Shown here: piece by piece, positions 32,783 through 45,800 of the stretch | How the letters are laid out: every line of letters starts with the position of its first letter | How positions within the stretch are numbered: the stretch's first letter is position 1 | Source: Oryzias latipes | Taxonomy: Eukaryota > Chordata > Actinopteri > Beloniformes > Adrianichthyidae | Direction of reading: 5' to 3' | DNA length: 64,000 bases | Assembly (NCBI RefSeq): GCF_002234675.1 | Contig: NC_019859.2 | Span: 4,309,240 to 4,373,239 of the forward strand | Notes under the pieces: model-generated | Databases searched by the model: none | Told to the model about the DNA's origin: nothing | Seen by the model: the letters and a program-made list of their open reading frames with translations, nothing else | Program-made: the position numbers and the translations under genes

Positions 32783-32879
32783 CATTGAAAGCTTTTAGAA
32801 TGTAAAACATGTTGGGAATGTGCTTTAAAAATAACTTTGCAATCTAGATTATAATGGATGGTTCCCTTTGTTGGAGGGG

Positions 32880-33076
32880 CTGAGCCCCCCACAGGTGGAA
32901 ATCCTCAGACTCGCCCCTGCCCGGTCGGATGGTGAAAACTTTGCGCAGCCGGCGCGCGGGGCGGCGCCGTTTCTTTCTTCGCCATACTTGCACAAACGCT
33001 CAGATCAACGAACGCACTTAAAACCCTCCTCGGCACCGCAAAGTCCCGGCTTCTTTTTTTATTTTTTAGAATCAAG
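32880..33076 (+). promoter_or_regulatory. arhgdia: arhgdia promoter and 5' non-coding exon
   Basis: A CpG-rich patch (e.g. 'ccggcgcgcggggcggcgcc') leads to a stretch ending AATCAAG with donor gtaagc at 33,077. The first coding exon at 35,502 starts two bases before its ATG right after an acceptor, so a separate upstream 5' exon is needed, and this is the best candidate. The transcription start is probably near 32,960-33,000. Confidence 0.65.
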
Positions 33077-35501
33077 GTAAGCGCTTTGGTCATTGCAGAT
33101 GAAGCGGACGATAGGCACGTGGCAGATGTGGCGCGTGCGGTTTAAGTGGAGAAAACATGTCATGCTAGTGCTAGCCAGGCTTTAGCCGCGGCGAGCTAGC
33201 TTTGCTGGATTGTTCCTTCAGATTCTGCTAGCTCCCTCATCTTTTCCTCAGACCCACCCTGTTGAAGAGGGACGACGCCTATAAAGTTACAGCAAATGTA
33301 AAGAGGTGAAGCGGGTTATTTCCTCAGACTAGTCGATAATAGTGATTTTTGTCAGTACATTTAATATAATAATCTAGAAAAATGTTTTGTCGAATTTCTG
33401 AAAAACAACCCGGTTCGTCCGGGGGCAAACGGATTTTGTGCACATCTTCTTTCTTTGTCTTAATTCATATTTAATAACGACAAATATGACGGTAGCGATG
33501 CATTTAGGGTTGGTTACCGGAGCCAAATGTTTTTCCATTATATAGTTTTGTTATATGGGAATCACGAAGCTTTCTTAAAAAAAAAAAAAAAATCAGATTT
33601 TTTTTTTTTAAATCACCAGATCGACATTTTTCTGGACAAATTTTAAATTTCCGTACACAATTCATACTTGAAATTCCTATATTACATTGACCCCAAATGA
33701 AATGTGAAACAAACTTTTATTTCAAACATAAAAGGCACTTTAATTCAAATCTAAACTGATGATAAAACGATGAGTTGAAATCGTTTTTCTGGCAGGTTTC
33801 TCAGTTTCTGGTCTCATTTACTGAGCTTTTTTGTTCATAAAACTGTGGTAGTTTCCTCCAAAATGTGGCAAAGTTTTAAAATAATGACTTCCTCAGAAAG
33901 AAAGAAAAAAAGATGGAAAAGCTGCTTACTAGAATACTGATTGAATGACCCTTTTCAATAAGAAGAAGCAGTGGATTCAGTGCTGTTATGTAATCCCGTT
34001 ACTCCCCTCCTTCCTCATCCAGCATCCCAGTGTTTATACATTCAATGATGCTAAATATTTCAGCTGTATAATTCTACCATCTGTTCATATCAAGGAATAA
34101 ATCAAATGTTCAGTTTCTGCAAAGATATTAGCTCCTCTGCAATGATGTGGACAATTGACCGTGGAATAAGAACACCTGAAACAGTGAAAACATACTTCAC
34201 AGTTTTTACCGCTGAAATCTCTTTTATGCCTTTTTGTTTGGTCTAAAATCTGGATTATGGTTATTATTTTAAAGAATGCTACTAATAAACTGGAGGAAAA
34301 TAACACTTTTTTATTCAAACTGATATTACTTCTCAGTCTTTTTTGGTGTTGTGCCATCAGATCAACTTCCTGTACAAATGTGTTCATTTCTAGGTTTTAG
34401 GTCATGGTAAATAAACAGAATGGATAGAAATAGATAATTACTGCCAATATCTGGATTTTGGACAATCAGCTAAAAATTATTGGAACAGTTTTTTTTTTTT
34501 TAAATCATGGATTTGGATTGAATGCACTCATGGAAATGTTGAACACTGTTTTTCTATTATTACTGCATCTACAGAACTTAAATGTTTGAATGGGCTGTTA
34601 TATTAATTATGTGGATTTAGTATTAAAACTCTCCATTTTAATTTAGCGAACCTCTGTGTTGTTGTTTATTGTGAAGTTAGGGACAGATAAATGTAGCTTT
34701 AGGTGCAGGAGTAACATTTGACAGGATTTTTTAGAAGACACCGCTGTACTGTTTGACTGAAAATGACCAGTAAAAATCGCATATGAAATGAACTTCATCC
34801 TGAGTTTATCGTCCTGTTTTTCCCACAAAGCGTTTAGGATGCAAACAGAACTGTTCACAAATAGGACAAGCACAGAAAAAAGCAGATTTTTAAGAATTTA
34901 GTTGCTTCAATAGTATGAATAACCAGTCCTAAACAAAGCTTTTCCTCCTTTTGTTGCTTGCCGAGGTTTTAGGAAAGGAAATCTTCCCAGCAACACCCTT
35001 TGGACAACACTTCCATGACAGAACAGCAGCTGAACTGAACTCAAATCTAGGAACTAGTATATTTTTTGGTCTGATTTCCTCGTACTTCTTTAAAAATGTT
35101 GTTTTTAAATAAACGACACTGCTTTGCTGTTTCAAGCTAGTAGAAAACAAAGAAGTGAAATCCATGAAAACAGAATTTAAGAGACACAAACTCTCCATAA
35201 GTGGCTGTTATTGTCTGCTGACTGTAATAAATGGTGAATGGAAGATTTTCCTTTTTCCCACGACCCAAATCCTTTGTGTGAAACGTCCAAAACCCAGAGG
35301 AAGCGGGTTGTTGTCATGTGATGCAGGATGGCGCAGAAGGAAAACTCGTGCTGAGGGCATCGTTTCAGAGAGCTAGCTCGTCAGCTACGTAATTAGCATT
35401 TTAGCTGTTATAGTCAGTCGGTCGAGTCATGAACCTGAATAAACCTTTCCACTCACGCCTGAGCTGATCCTCCCGCCGCCATGCTTCTCTCCCCCCCCCA
35501 G
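33077..35501 (+). other. arhgdia intron 1
   Basis: A 2.4-kb A/T-rich intron with small chance frames on both strands. No gene or clear repeat is seen. It ends in a C-rich acceptor tract, 'ctctccccccccag'. Confidence 0.6.
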
Positions 35502-35503
35502 TC

Positions 35504-38500
35504 ATGGCTGAGGATGACGTGACTCCGGAGCAGCTAGCAGCCATCGCCGCGGAGAATGAGGAGCCGGAGCCCGTCAACTACAAGCCGCCGGCCCAGAAGT
35601 CAGTGAAAGAGATCCAGGAGCTGGACAAGGACGACGAAAGTCTGCGCAAATATAAAGAAGCTCTGCTCGGCCCCGGGATCAGCGAGGCGGGTAAGACACG
35701 ACACGCGTTTGTGTTGATGGGATGGAGGGAAACACTTCTGCCCTTTCATCAGGAAAAATGGCAAAAAGCTCAGATGTAGGTTTTATGTATATGAATGTTG
35801 CTTATGAATCAGCCACTTCTTGTAGTTTTATACTTGGTTTTATCTTGATCAGGGCTTTAATATTTTACAAGGTGACTTGAAACCGCGCTAACACCTTGAC
35901 AGCCTGTTTCTTTGCAGCAAAAATGATTTTTCCCCTTTTGGCATCATTTCCAGTCATGGTGGCTCCGCCCTCCTCAGGTCACATGACACTTTTAATGATA
36001 CTGTGAGAATCTGAGCCTTTATGGCCAAACTTTTTAAAAGATGCTTATTGAGCAAAAAGCTCCTGGCTGTTTTTTGGGCTTTGCACTTATTTTTTTTTTT
36101 TTTTTTGAAGGCTCTGCAGCTCGTTTGCTCAAAGGTCCAACGGTCAAGCTGTTCTCTGACACAGAGAGTAAAGGCGTTCCCCTTGTGGGACTGAGAATGA
36201 CACAAGTTTAAATAAAACGCAGCGGATCAGCTTACAGCAGAGCTGCTCTACATTCAGGTCCCCAGAGTTCGGGCCCTTCAGAGGCTCTGGATGCTGGTCC
36301 TAAAAAACCAGCTCTCTCTGTAAAAATAGAAATGAGGACAAACCTCCGTCCAATTATTTAGAAAGCAGACTCGTGTTTAAAAGTTGAAGTTTTGTGAGGT
36401 TTTTTCTTGCTGCTCTTCTGTCTTAATGGTCATCCTCGTTGTTCTGACCAGCTTTGTTTCATCGTTTAGGGATCATGAGTTTCTTAGATTTGTTCTGTGT
36501 TAATATTTAACCGTCCTCAAGCTTTCGCCATCCCCTCCGGGCTGATCAATATCTGACTGATGGAGATCCAGTCTGGTTTTTCTGGTGCCTCACGTGACCC
36601 ATTTAGGATTTTCTGAGGACTGTGTGTTGAGATGAACGGGTTGAGGTGGTTTCTGGGTCGTCTGGGTCGTCGCCTTAACCCCCTGAATACTGTCATTTGA
36701 ACCCCTGGTAGTGTTTTACGATGAAATGAGAAGATGAAAAGTCTCCAACTTTAGTTTTTTTGTGTTTTTAAATCTTCGAACAGGAGAGCAGTTGTGGAGC
36801 GACTGCATTCGCCTTTTCTCTGTTAAATGTTTGCATTTCCTGCTGAAGTTTTTCCTTGGAAAGAAGTGGCCTCTCTGCTGCTCCTCCTAACCTCGGGTCA
36901 ATCTCCAGAATTCCTCGCTTCATTGTTTTTTTTCCAGACGTGCATCAGTTTCTATTGTTTAGTGAGCGGTGCACGTTTCCTGAACAAAGCTGAGTGAAAC
37001 TTGAACAGATTTTTTGGGTTTTAATCTGCAGTTTAACTTCCAAACTTTCAACTTCCTAACATGTTTGTTATTAGACAAAAAGCTGTAGTTTGTTTCTGTT
37101 TTTGAGAGCATCTGAGCATCTGTTTCTTGTGTTGTGCCGGGCCCAAAATACAGCTAAAAATGTGTTGGGATTATTTTATGTAATGTCGAGATTTAAAACA
37201 ACCAGACTGGATCAGAAGAATCGGAAACCAGTTGAAAAACCGTGAAATGACTGTATTAGTTGCTTAAACTTTCCTTTTTCTCTCTCATTTCACCTCAGAT
37301 CCCAATGCTCCCAACGTCCAGGTGACCCAGATGACTCTGATCTGTGAGACGGCTCCAAACCCGCTGATCCTGGACCTGCAAGGTGAGTCCGGTTTCAGGA
37401 ATGAATCCCGCCGTTCATGTCCTACCGAACCGTGATGCTGAGCGTGACAGAACGCCGCTGTGGCGCCTTCTCGGTGGCTGCTCTTTGCCTGTCCTAAATG
37501 TGGAGACTTTTTCAAAACCTTCTGGCTTAAAACACCCGATCCATCAGAACCAGAACTGAAAAGAAGAAAGCAGAGCTTCTGCTGGAAACCTGCTAAACGC
37601 TGCACATATAACCATTTAAAGATGGCGGCGCGCACAGACGCAGCGGCTCTGTGCTCTCCCTGTAATTTTGTTGTACATGTACAATGACAATAAAGATATT
37701 TCATTTCAAGATATTTCCTGAAAACAGCCGTTTGTGACACAATTTTAGACTTAGACATGGGTTAGCATTAAATAAGAACGACAAATATTCATGAAAAATT
37801 CATATAACCCACAAACTGCAAACATTTCTTCTGTTTTTTTTTTCAAAATGCAGTTTGTTTTCTTTATACTAAATGCTACTCAGCTAAATAATCCAGTTTT
37901 TTTTGTTTGTACAAGTGAGCAAAATAAAAGTACCTGATCAGGTGTGAACATCAGAGTTTCAAAATAAAAGGTTATTTTACGCCAGTGAAAACTATTGACT
38001 TTGTTGTTAAAATGTCAAAAGTGTGTCAGTGATGGATATGTGCGACATGCAGTTCTGATGAATGCAGCTCCAAATAATAACTGAAGATCATACGCAGTTT
38101 AATACATTCATTTGGATCCAAAGTCACATCTGTTTATTGATTTCTGTCTCATCAATAATTAAAAATGAAAGGAAATTGGCAGTTAGTGGATAAAAAATTA
38201 TAATTTTTACACCGTTTGAGCAAAACATGGACATATTTTTGATGAAAATGTCATGTTTTGTCAAAAAGACCAACAAAAAATTCTGTTATGTCATTTCAAT
38301 TTCACACTTTTCAGTGTAAAAAGGTTTGTATGCTGACCCGAATAGACAGAACAAACATTTATTTTGTACAAGAGAGAAATTCAGCATTAAGAATCCAAAG
38401 TCCTGAATGTAAGTGTTTTTAAGACAATAAACTATAGTTCTAAGGCATTTCTAACAGAGGAAATGTTGATGCACTAATAGAAGTCTGGCTTGTTTTTAGC

Positions 38501-40708
38501 ATTTTTATGCTACTGTCATTTCTCGGCGCATGACGTTCTGTGACCTAGAGGTAAACGTGCTGCAACAGTCGGATGTTTTTGGACGTGAGTTTGGTTGTTC
38601 TGCTGGACGGATAAAGGCGAAATCCATCAGAAAAAGCCGAAGGAATCTTCTCCACACGAAGCAGCATGTTACAAATGTATAATAATAACTTTACTTTTGT
38701 GCTTTTTACAGGTAATCTGGAAGCTTTTAAGAAGCAGGCTTTTATACTGAAGGAGGGAGTAGAATACAAGATAAAGATCAGCTTTAAGGTGAGCATTCAT
38801 GTGATGTTTGTTCAATTGAGATGTTTTTTTTTTTTTAATTAAGCTGTTTAAAGTTTTGGTACTTTGTGTTTTAGTTTAACCCAAAAAACTCCAGTTCAGT
38901 ACTTGAACTGAGGAGGGGGAAGTTTTCCATCAGTAAAAAGGAATTTTAGGTTTGCTTCATTTCAGTCAGGAAAGCTGATTTGCTGAAAAATAAATGCAGA
39001 TTTGATCGTTATTTTTTATTTTTCCCTTCTATAGCATGGGTTCTTTTATTATTGGTAGAAAGTAATGTACAGCCAGGAGCAAAATCTTTTCTTTTAAATG
39101 GAAAAACTTGTAGTTTATTTAGTTTTCTGCTGAATAAAAATGTAAAAAAACTAGTAATGAGTATCAGCTTGAATGCATTTAGCACAGAAATGTTTCAATT
39201 ATCTTTTTGTTCTGAGTTGAAATATATTTTTCATGCTTTGAGCCCAGCAGAAACAAGAACTCTACCATCTTTTTCCGGTCTAAATCTGTGTTGTTTTGTG
39301 CTTTACGCTCTCACAATACTGTTGTTAGTTTCTCTGCCAAAAACATTTGCTAAATAACACATCATTGTTTTCTTGCTCAGGTAAACCGGGAGATCGTTTC
39401 AGGACTGAAGTACGTGCAGGAGACGTACAGGAAAGGAATGAAGAGTGAGTAGAAACTGTTCCTCCTCTGAACACGAACCTCCTGTGTGAGGTTCCGAAGC
39501 ATCGGCATGGTTCTGCCGGTTTGACTCCTGTTAGTTAACAAAGTCGATGACTGTGAGAAAAGAAAAGCCCTGGAAAAATAAGGAAGTTGAGTTTCATTTG
39601 GAGAAGCTGAAGCCTTTGGTAATGAAACAGCAACAGGAAAAAGCTGACGCGTGTGTTTCTCTTCTGCGCTGCGGCGGATAAAGTCCACTGTGTTGATCAG
39701 CGTTGCATAACGCTGCAGAATGAACACTTCCTGATTCAGGACTATGGTCTCCACAAAGGAAAAAACCTGGGAAACGGCTGTAGGCCTCGTTTCTAATCCC
39801 GTTTCGCAGTGGAACCCTCTGAAGAACCTGGTTCTCAGAGCTCAATCTAACCTAAAAACTATGAGGCAAATCCATTGATTGTATATAAGAACTGGACTGA
39901 GTGACCCCTCCCCCGCTGGCATTCCAAACAGGAAGTACCCGCTGGCTCCAAGAAGCCAAAATCCCATCAACTTCTATAGAGAAATAAACAGCTGTTACTC
40001 TGTCATTCTATTGGTCAGAATAACCATGTTTTTTTTCCATGTGCTCGATAATATTTAAAAAAATAAAAAAACATGTCACGGGTCAAAATGATTGACTGAT
40101 TTCATGAGCCGGAACTGAACCATTTTCTGTTAGGGGTGTACATAAATTTGAGATGTTTGGGGTGAACCTGCCTTCTCCTAAAGGCTGCAGGACCGGCCCA
40201 GAAACCAGGCGACCCAAATCCAAAAGCAGGTGAGCGCAGGTCATGGATGGACATTGATCGTCGTGAATACTAGTACTAGCAGCTTTACTGTGTGGTACTT
40301 CAGGCTTTACATCAAGTAGCTTTAGTCTGCATCTCTACTTGCTTAGCTTTCCGTTGTCATGGTAACTGATCTGCTGCCTGTCCCGCTGCACTGGGCGCTT
40401 TCTGAGGCAAGTTCCCCACATTTGATGTCAATTGAGAGGAGCTCTGCAGCTGAAGATGTTTCCGCGGCGCCCAATGAATGACCGCCGTCTTCCTGCTTCC
40501 TTCGACAGTTGACAAAACAGACTACATGGTGGGCAGCTACGGGCCACGCGCCAACGAGTACGAGTTCTTCACCACGGTGGAGGAAGCGCCCAAAGGCCTG
40601 CTGGCCCGTGGGCACTACGTCATCAAATCCAAGTTCACCGACGACGACAAGCACAACCACCTGTCCTGGGAGTGGAACCTCAACATCAAGAAAGACTGGA
40701 ACGATTGA
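35504..40708 (+). CDS. arhgdia: Rho GDP-dissociation inhibitor 1 (RhoGDI alpha)
   Basis: Five coding exons: 35504-35690, 37299-37382, 38712-38788, 39381-39444 and 40509-40708. Phases are consistent and give 203 aa (human 204). The flexible N-terminal arm ([20 protein letters not shown] to about residue 65) binds the switch regions of Rho GTPases. The immunoglobulin-like domain (from about residue 68, [20 protein letters not shown]) forms the pocket for the geranylgeranyl tail. Conserved stretches include [41 protein letters not shown] and the C-terminus [16 protein letters not shown]. In the cytosol it extracts RhoA, Rac1 and Cdc42 from membranes and keeps them GDP-bound and soluble. No damage is seen. 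Identification is firm. Confidence 0.97.
35691..37298 (+). other. arhgdia intron 2
   Basis: A 1.6-kb intron. No gene, RNA or recognisable repeat was seen apart from homopolymer runs. Confidence 0.6.
37600..37712 (+). repeat. 3' tail of an old LINE in arhgdia intron 3
   Basis: 'gatggcggcgcgcacagac' followed by 'tgtacaatgacaataaagat' and 'atttcatttc' resembles the 3' tails of fish LINEs that end in ATGACAATAAAG plus short tandem repeats. It has no coding part. Confidence 0.4.
39868..40060. repeat. Fragment of CATCGACTGTATAT-type MITE in intron 5
   Basis: 'attgtatataagaactggac', 'tgagtgacccctcccc' and 'aggaagtacc' match, in reverse orientation, the end of the element at 47,264-47,762. It lies in the arhgdia intron before the last exon. 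Confidence 0.65.
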
Positions 40709-41960
40709 AAGAGGCCTTTGAGTTCTGAAGGGGGGTGGGTTGAGAGGGGGGGGTTGGTGTCTTGAGGATGTTTAAATTCCTCACACCCGCCACCCCCCCC
40801 ACGCACACTCCCATAATTCTCCTCCCATTCCCGCCCTCATCTTCACCGTGTCTGCCTTCTCAATTTTAAGTTGCATCTCATGCCTTCGCCGCCACCTCAG
40901 TGTCTTAACGCCCCCCCCCCCCCCCTTGTCGGCAGTAGCAGCCCCCCCCTCCTTCATCATGACCCCCCTGTGCATCCGTCCCTCCCCCGACTAAACCGTG
41001 CCATGTAGCACCATGAAGCCCACGCTTCGGTTCAGTTCGTTTTTTTTCTCCCCCCCGCTGCTTGAAGAGATTAATCCCGCCTCCTCCCTCCTCGCCGCCT
41101 CCCCTCCGGTTGTCTTCCTGTCAGTATGAAGTCCACGTGGAAAAGCAACTGTACAATCAACTTTAGTTAGCTTTATTTTTTTTTTTTTTTTACATATAAA
41201 TATAACCGTATCCGTGGACGTATAGTGTGATTGTATTCACCTCATCAGCTGTTGTGTTCACCCCCCCAACACTATCTTTTGGTATAACCGATAAATGCCT
41301 TGTAACGGTTCCCAAATGTATCAACCCCCCCTCCATGTGCTTTTTCAAATGGGGGAGGAGCCAAAGCGAACAAAGGTTGGAAAGTTTCCAGACAGCTGCC
41401 TTACGCTCAAACTTGTGCCGTCAGGCAGCCTGCAGGGCTTTCAGCCGACCACCACACGGAGCCCGCCACGGTCTGACCCCCCCCAGGCGTAAAGGCTGTC
41501 TGGTGCTTCGAGGGGCTGAATGTCCACATAATTAGGCAAACGCTTTTTCCTTGTCCTCTGCCTTAACATGTCGTTACTTCTACCCTCATTTCATGCCATC
41601 AGAAGGTCCCAGGTGAAGGGGCGTCGCAAAGAATCCGAGGAGGCGGAGCCAGGCACCGCCCGCTGCTGCTACTCCCAGAGACCTCGGCGGTGTCTGGACT
41701 CGGAACCCTGAGCCGGTCCTGGACAGCGACCCGCTCTAAAGGGGTCGCGTGACACTACCAGAGGAAGGCCCCTCAGCTAGAACTCGTACTGTACCTGAAC
41801 CTATAGTAGCTCTTAGCTTGTTCCCATAGCGACGTATTCCTGTGACATACATTCCTTCACGTTGTACAGTTTCTATGCGAACGCTGGCATGCTGGTGGGG
41901 TTGTATATTCTTTCATTTGTGATTGCTCTTCTTAGTCAATAAAGATTTTGCTCAACTTGT
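40709..41960 (+). other. arhgdia: arhgdia 3' untranslated region
   Basis: A 1.25-kb 3' UTR with many C-runs and G-runs (e.g. around 40,790-40,930). It ends at AATAAA (41,938-41,943). A long T-run lies at about 41,176-41,190. Confidence 0.75.
41938..41943 (+). terminator. arhgdia: arhgdia polyadenylation signal
   Basis: Canonical AATAAA in 'agtcaataaagattttg', followed by a TG-rich stretch ('cttgtcctctgcatgtgg'). Confidence 0.8.
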
Positions 41961-42861
41961 CCTCTGCATGTGGAGCTCGCCGGCGCCCTCTGGTGGCTAC
42001 TGCAGCATTAAAGCACCACAATCGCATCAGTTTCACCCAAGTTTGTATTTCATACGCAACAGTACATCGCCAAAAGCAAAATAGAAATATTACAAGTTTC
42101 CAAAAGGCACAAAAATGTAAGTCGACATGCATTTTCTTTCTCACAATGAAGTAAACATTTACAAGCGACCCATCTGATGCACATCGGCTTAAGGGGGGGA
42201 GGGGGGATACTTTGGTCAGAGGTCGCTGCTTTCATCCAGTCCACAGGGTCAATTGAAAAACTAACACACAAACTCACTACCAAAGGTTGAGCAAGAGCGA
42301 GATCTCATTCGTAACAATGATAAAAAAAAATCTACTCAGAGCACAAGTGGTACCCATAATGCAACAACCGACTGAGCTGCAGGGCCCGCTGCACTTCCAC
42401 AACACTGACCACTGTGAGTTTATCAAAATGCGTGCAAAACGGTTTTTCTCTTTTCCACTTTTGGCACATTGGAGTTGTTTCCTGTGTGTGTTCAGCCACA
42501 CGGCTAAATGTCTTTCCCTGCTTTTCCTCCAACCGGTCAGAAAAACAAAAAACAGAGAGCCCTCACTGTGCACGGCTTCCAGTGTCTTCATACATGTTTT
42601 ATACAAAGAATCACGGAAGCAAAGCCCATTAAAATATTCCAGTTAAAAAATAAAACTTAATATAAAATTGGATGTGAGCAGGACTGTCCCGCTGGTCCTC
42701 CATACAGTTCAGCTTGGTGTACAGTAGACCTGCCAAAACATCTAAAGCCCAAACTCAGGCAAAGAATGACCCTGAAATCTGCACATTGATCCACTAGCAT
42801 GTTAAGTTTTTGGGCAACAGATCCATCCTGTAATACTTTGAATCTCAAGGGTTATCCAGGC
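41961..42861 (-). other. ppp1r12c: ppp1r12c 3' untranslated region (end undefined)
   Basis: This region follows the stop codon of the convergent gene. I found no AATAAA or ATTAAA on the - strand in it. TATAAA at about 42,597-42,602 is a weak candidate. The first canonical AATAAA on the - strand is at 41,172-41,177, inside the arhgdia 3' UTR. Confidence 0.5.
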
Positions 42862-45800
42862 TCATCTGGAGAGTTTGCTGATGACTCGAATAAGTGCGGC
42901 GTTTTCGTCCTTTAGCCTCTGGTTGTCCGCTTTGAGGTCTCCCATCACCTGCGGGGCAAAAAGCAAACGGTCAGAGGGTCATTCTGAGGCAGAGACCAGA
43001 TGGGGGGCGTGGCTTCACAGTTCACCTACAGACACATGAAGCATGACGGTTGCCCCTCACCAGAAGGAAGAAATAAAGCCTGAGGGCCAAATGCTTGTGT
43101 TATTGAAGTCTTAGCCACATGCAGGTTTTGGGGTCATCTTCGGGGCCCACGGAGGGTCGTAGGGAGGAGCAGATGCAGTGGCTCGTCACAAAAATGGAAC
43201 GTACCATTCTTGTGCGAGTGGTGAAGTATATGTATGTAAAATAGAAGCTACATGCACTTATAATGTACAGGTGATGCTCCTATGCCACACTAGCTGTTAG
43301 TAAAGTGCACATACAAGCCCCATCCTGATGCAAGAATAGTGCACGGACGGGTTGTGCACGTGGATTGTAAGGATGTCCACACAAACTACACTATGGGTGA
43401 TTTCCTCATTTCAGGGGAGGCAAAATATGGCTTAAATAAATAAAATGAATATACTTTTTTATTAAAAACAGAAATCAAATATTAATTTTTTTACATCTAT
43501 TCTATGATTACTTTTTTTTTCTGTGTGAGTTTTCAATGTTTCTTTGGTAAGAAGAAAAAGAAAATACAAGAGAAAGAGGCAGGTGAGGCACCAGAATGGA
43601 AAACGTGTTCATAAAGAAAAAGTTTGCAGTATAAATATGAAAACAACATTTAGTTTTATGTTTAACGTGTCTGTGGGGAATACGATTCGTCTTTGCTTTG
43701 AATAAGAAATTTCCGCTCAACTTGCCGTCAAAAATACCTCACGGGTCACCGGCACACACATCGAGTACCAAAACATACGGCGTGGGTTTGAGATGAACCA
43801 CGGACTGTTGGCGAGAACCAGTCGGCGGCGGGGAAAGGCGCCTGAGGTGAGACTGAACGAGAACAGGAAGTTGGGGTCCTCCGTAAAGATCCATTCATTT
43901 TTAATATGCCTCTGCCCTTTAGTGTGATCTGTGCTATTACATCTTTTCTATTCATTTTAATGTTGTGTTTTTTATTAATCAGTATTTTAATGAAGTTTCT
44001 CACATTTGTGCTTTGTAGGTAAACAGGTTTAACATCTGTCTGGGGAAAACAGATCAATAAAAACAGCAGAATAAAACTGAAATAAAGTGAACTTCCAAAG
44101 GCATCAATAAAACACAGAACCACAGATAATTTGTGATGCCTGAAATTATGAACTCCTGTTGCTTAAACTCAAATGTCTGTCTGATGTTTAGCATTAAAAC
44201 CAAAAGATTTTCAGTAGAAAAACTGAAATAAATGTTTCAAGTCTATTAATTTCTTCTGATAATTTCCCTTCCAGGGGATCTAGAACACTCTATTCTCTCC
44301 AAGGTTTCACTCTAGTGTGTTTTTTTAAATGAGGCTGAAAGCGCATGCTCCCTCAGTTGAACCGATGTTTCGGGACTCGATGTGTTTACCTGTGACCCCT
44401 GGACGTACTTCTGACAGTGAGTTAACTGGGGATATTTTTTATTCAAAACAAGCAAGAGTCGTATTAACCCCAACAGACCCTAAATATTGTACAGTATTTA
44501 TACATTTTTAAATCATGCATAAAGTATTGAATTTTGTTGTTATGCATACAGTTATCTAACCCACTACACCGGCCCCCACACCGCACACACTGACTTACAT
44601 TTTTTTATTTTATTTCTCACCAGCTGTCAGATACGTTGGTGCCAGTTTGTGACCTATTGTGACCTCAATATGCACATTAGGTGAGGCAGTACATGTGCCT
44701 TAAGGCAGAGGGCGCTGTTGATCCCAGAGAATGTGATGCATTCGCAGCAGCAGAGAGTCAAGTGCAGCCGTCCAGTTATTAATATCGTTTAGCATCGTTT
44801 TCTGAATGGAGGATTTCGTATCTAAAGTCTGGAATTTGTGGAGGCAAGGATCTCCATGGAGACGGAGAGACTTTTAAAACTGAAGAAAGAGTTCAACAAA
44901 CAGGTTATCCATGTTTACTTTAGATGGAGCGGCGCATGGACTTCATTTATGAGGAAAAGTAAGTCAATAATAACATGTTTGCTGATCCTTTTCTATGCTA
45001 CAGTTTCTAAAGTCTTTATATAACGGCGTTTTTTTGGTTCCCACAAAAGCCAGGCTCACTCGTCCGGCCCTCTGCCGTTAAAAACTGGACTTTGAAGTGC
45101 TCCTCACCATTTTTATACTTCAATAGAAAGCTATAGAAGTCTGTAGCTGCTTATCCCACACAGTCTACCACTCCCAGTTGTTTGTAGAATAATCAGCTGG
45201 GATGAATGCCTTTTTAAGACAGTAGCGTCCAATCAAAAACATTTGAAGGTCATCAACTCAAAAGGTTGTTTTGTTGGATTTCCCGATGATCCAAACTTTC
45301 AAACCTCAGACAGCAGAGACGACTCGTACCTTCAGCTCATCCTCCATTTCCACGGCTTTCCTCTGGAGGGCCAACTTTTCCTGCAAACCAAAAAACAACC
45401 CCCATTACCAAACGAACATCCTCTACTTCCCATTTCAGCTGCTGTTGCAACACGCTGCAAGTTCTGACAATGACTCACTTCACACCCTCCCTCGTGCACC
45501 TGCTTTCAGAGAAAAAATGATCTAATCACACTTCACACAGGTTTGCAGCAAAGCTGGGGCATGCAACACCGAGTACAGGAAGTGGCAGCTCTGAGCAAAC
45601 GCATACGTACGAATCTCTCCAGCTCCAGCAGAGCCGGCCTGTCTGCAGCGCTTTCCTGACTCTGCAGCAGAGAAACACAGAAGCCAACGTGTCATAACTG
45701 CCGTCATGAATCACTCTGAGCTCAGATAAGCGGACATGTTCTGACTGAAGGAAGTTGGAGGAGCCGTCTCTGCTTGTTCCAAACCTTCACCGTCACACAC

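Noticed and set aside
37285-37758. 157-codon - strand frame in arhgdia intron 3
   Set aside because: It overlaps a coding exon on the other strand and an old LINE tail, and has no family features.
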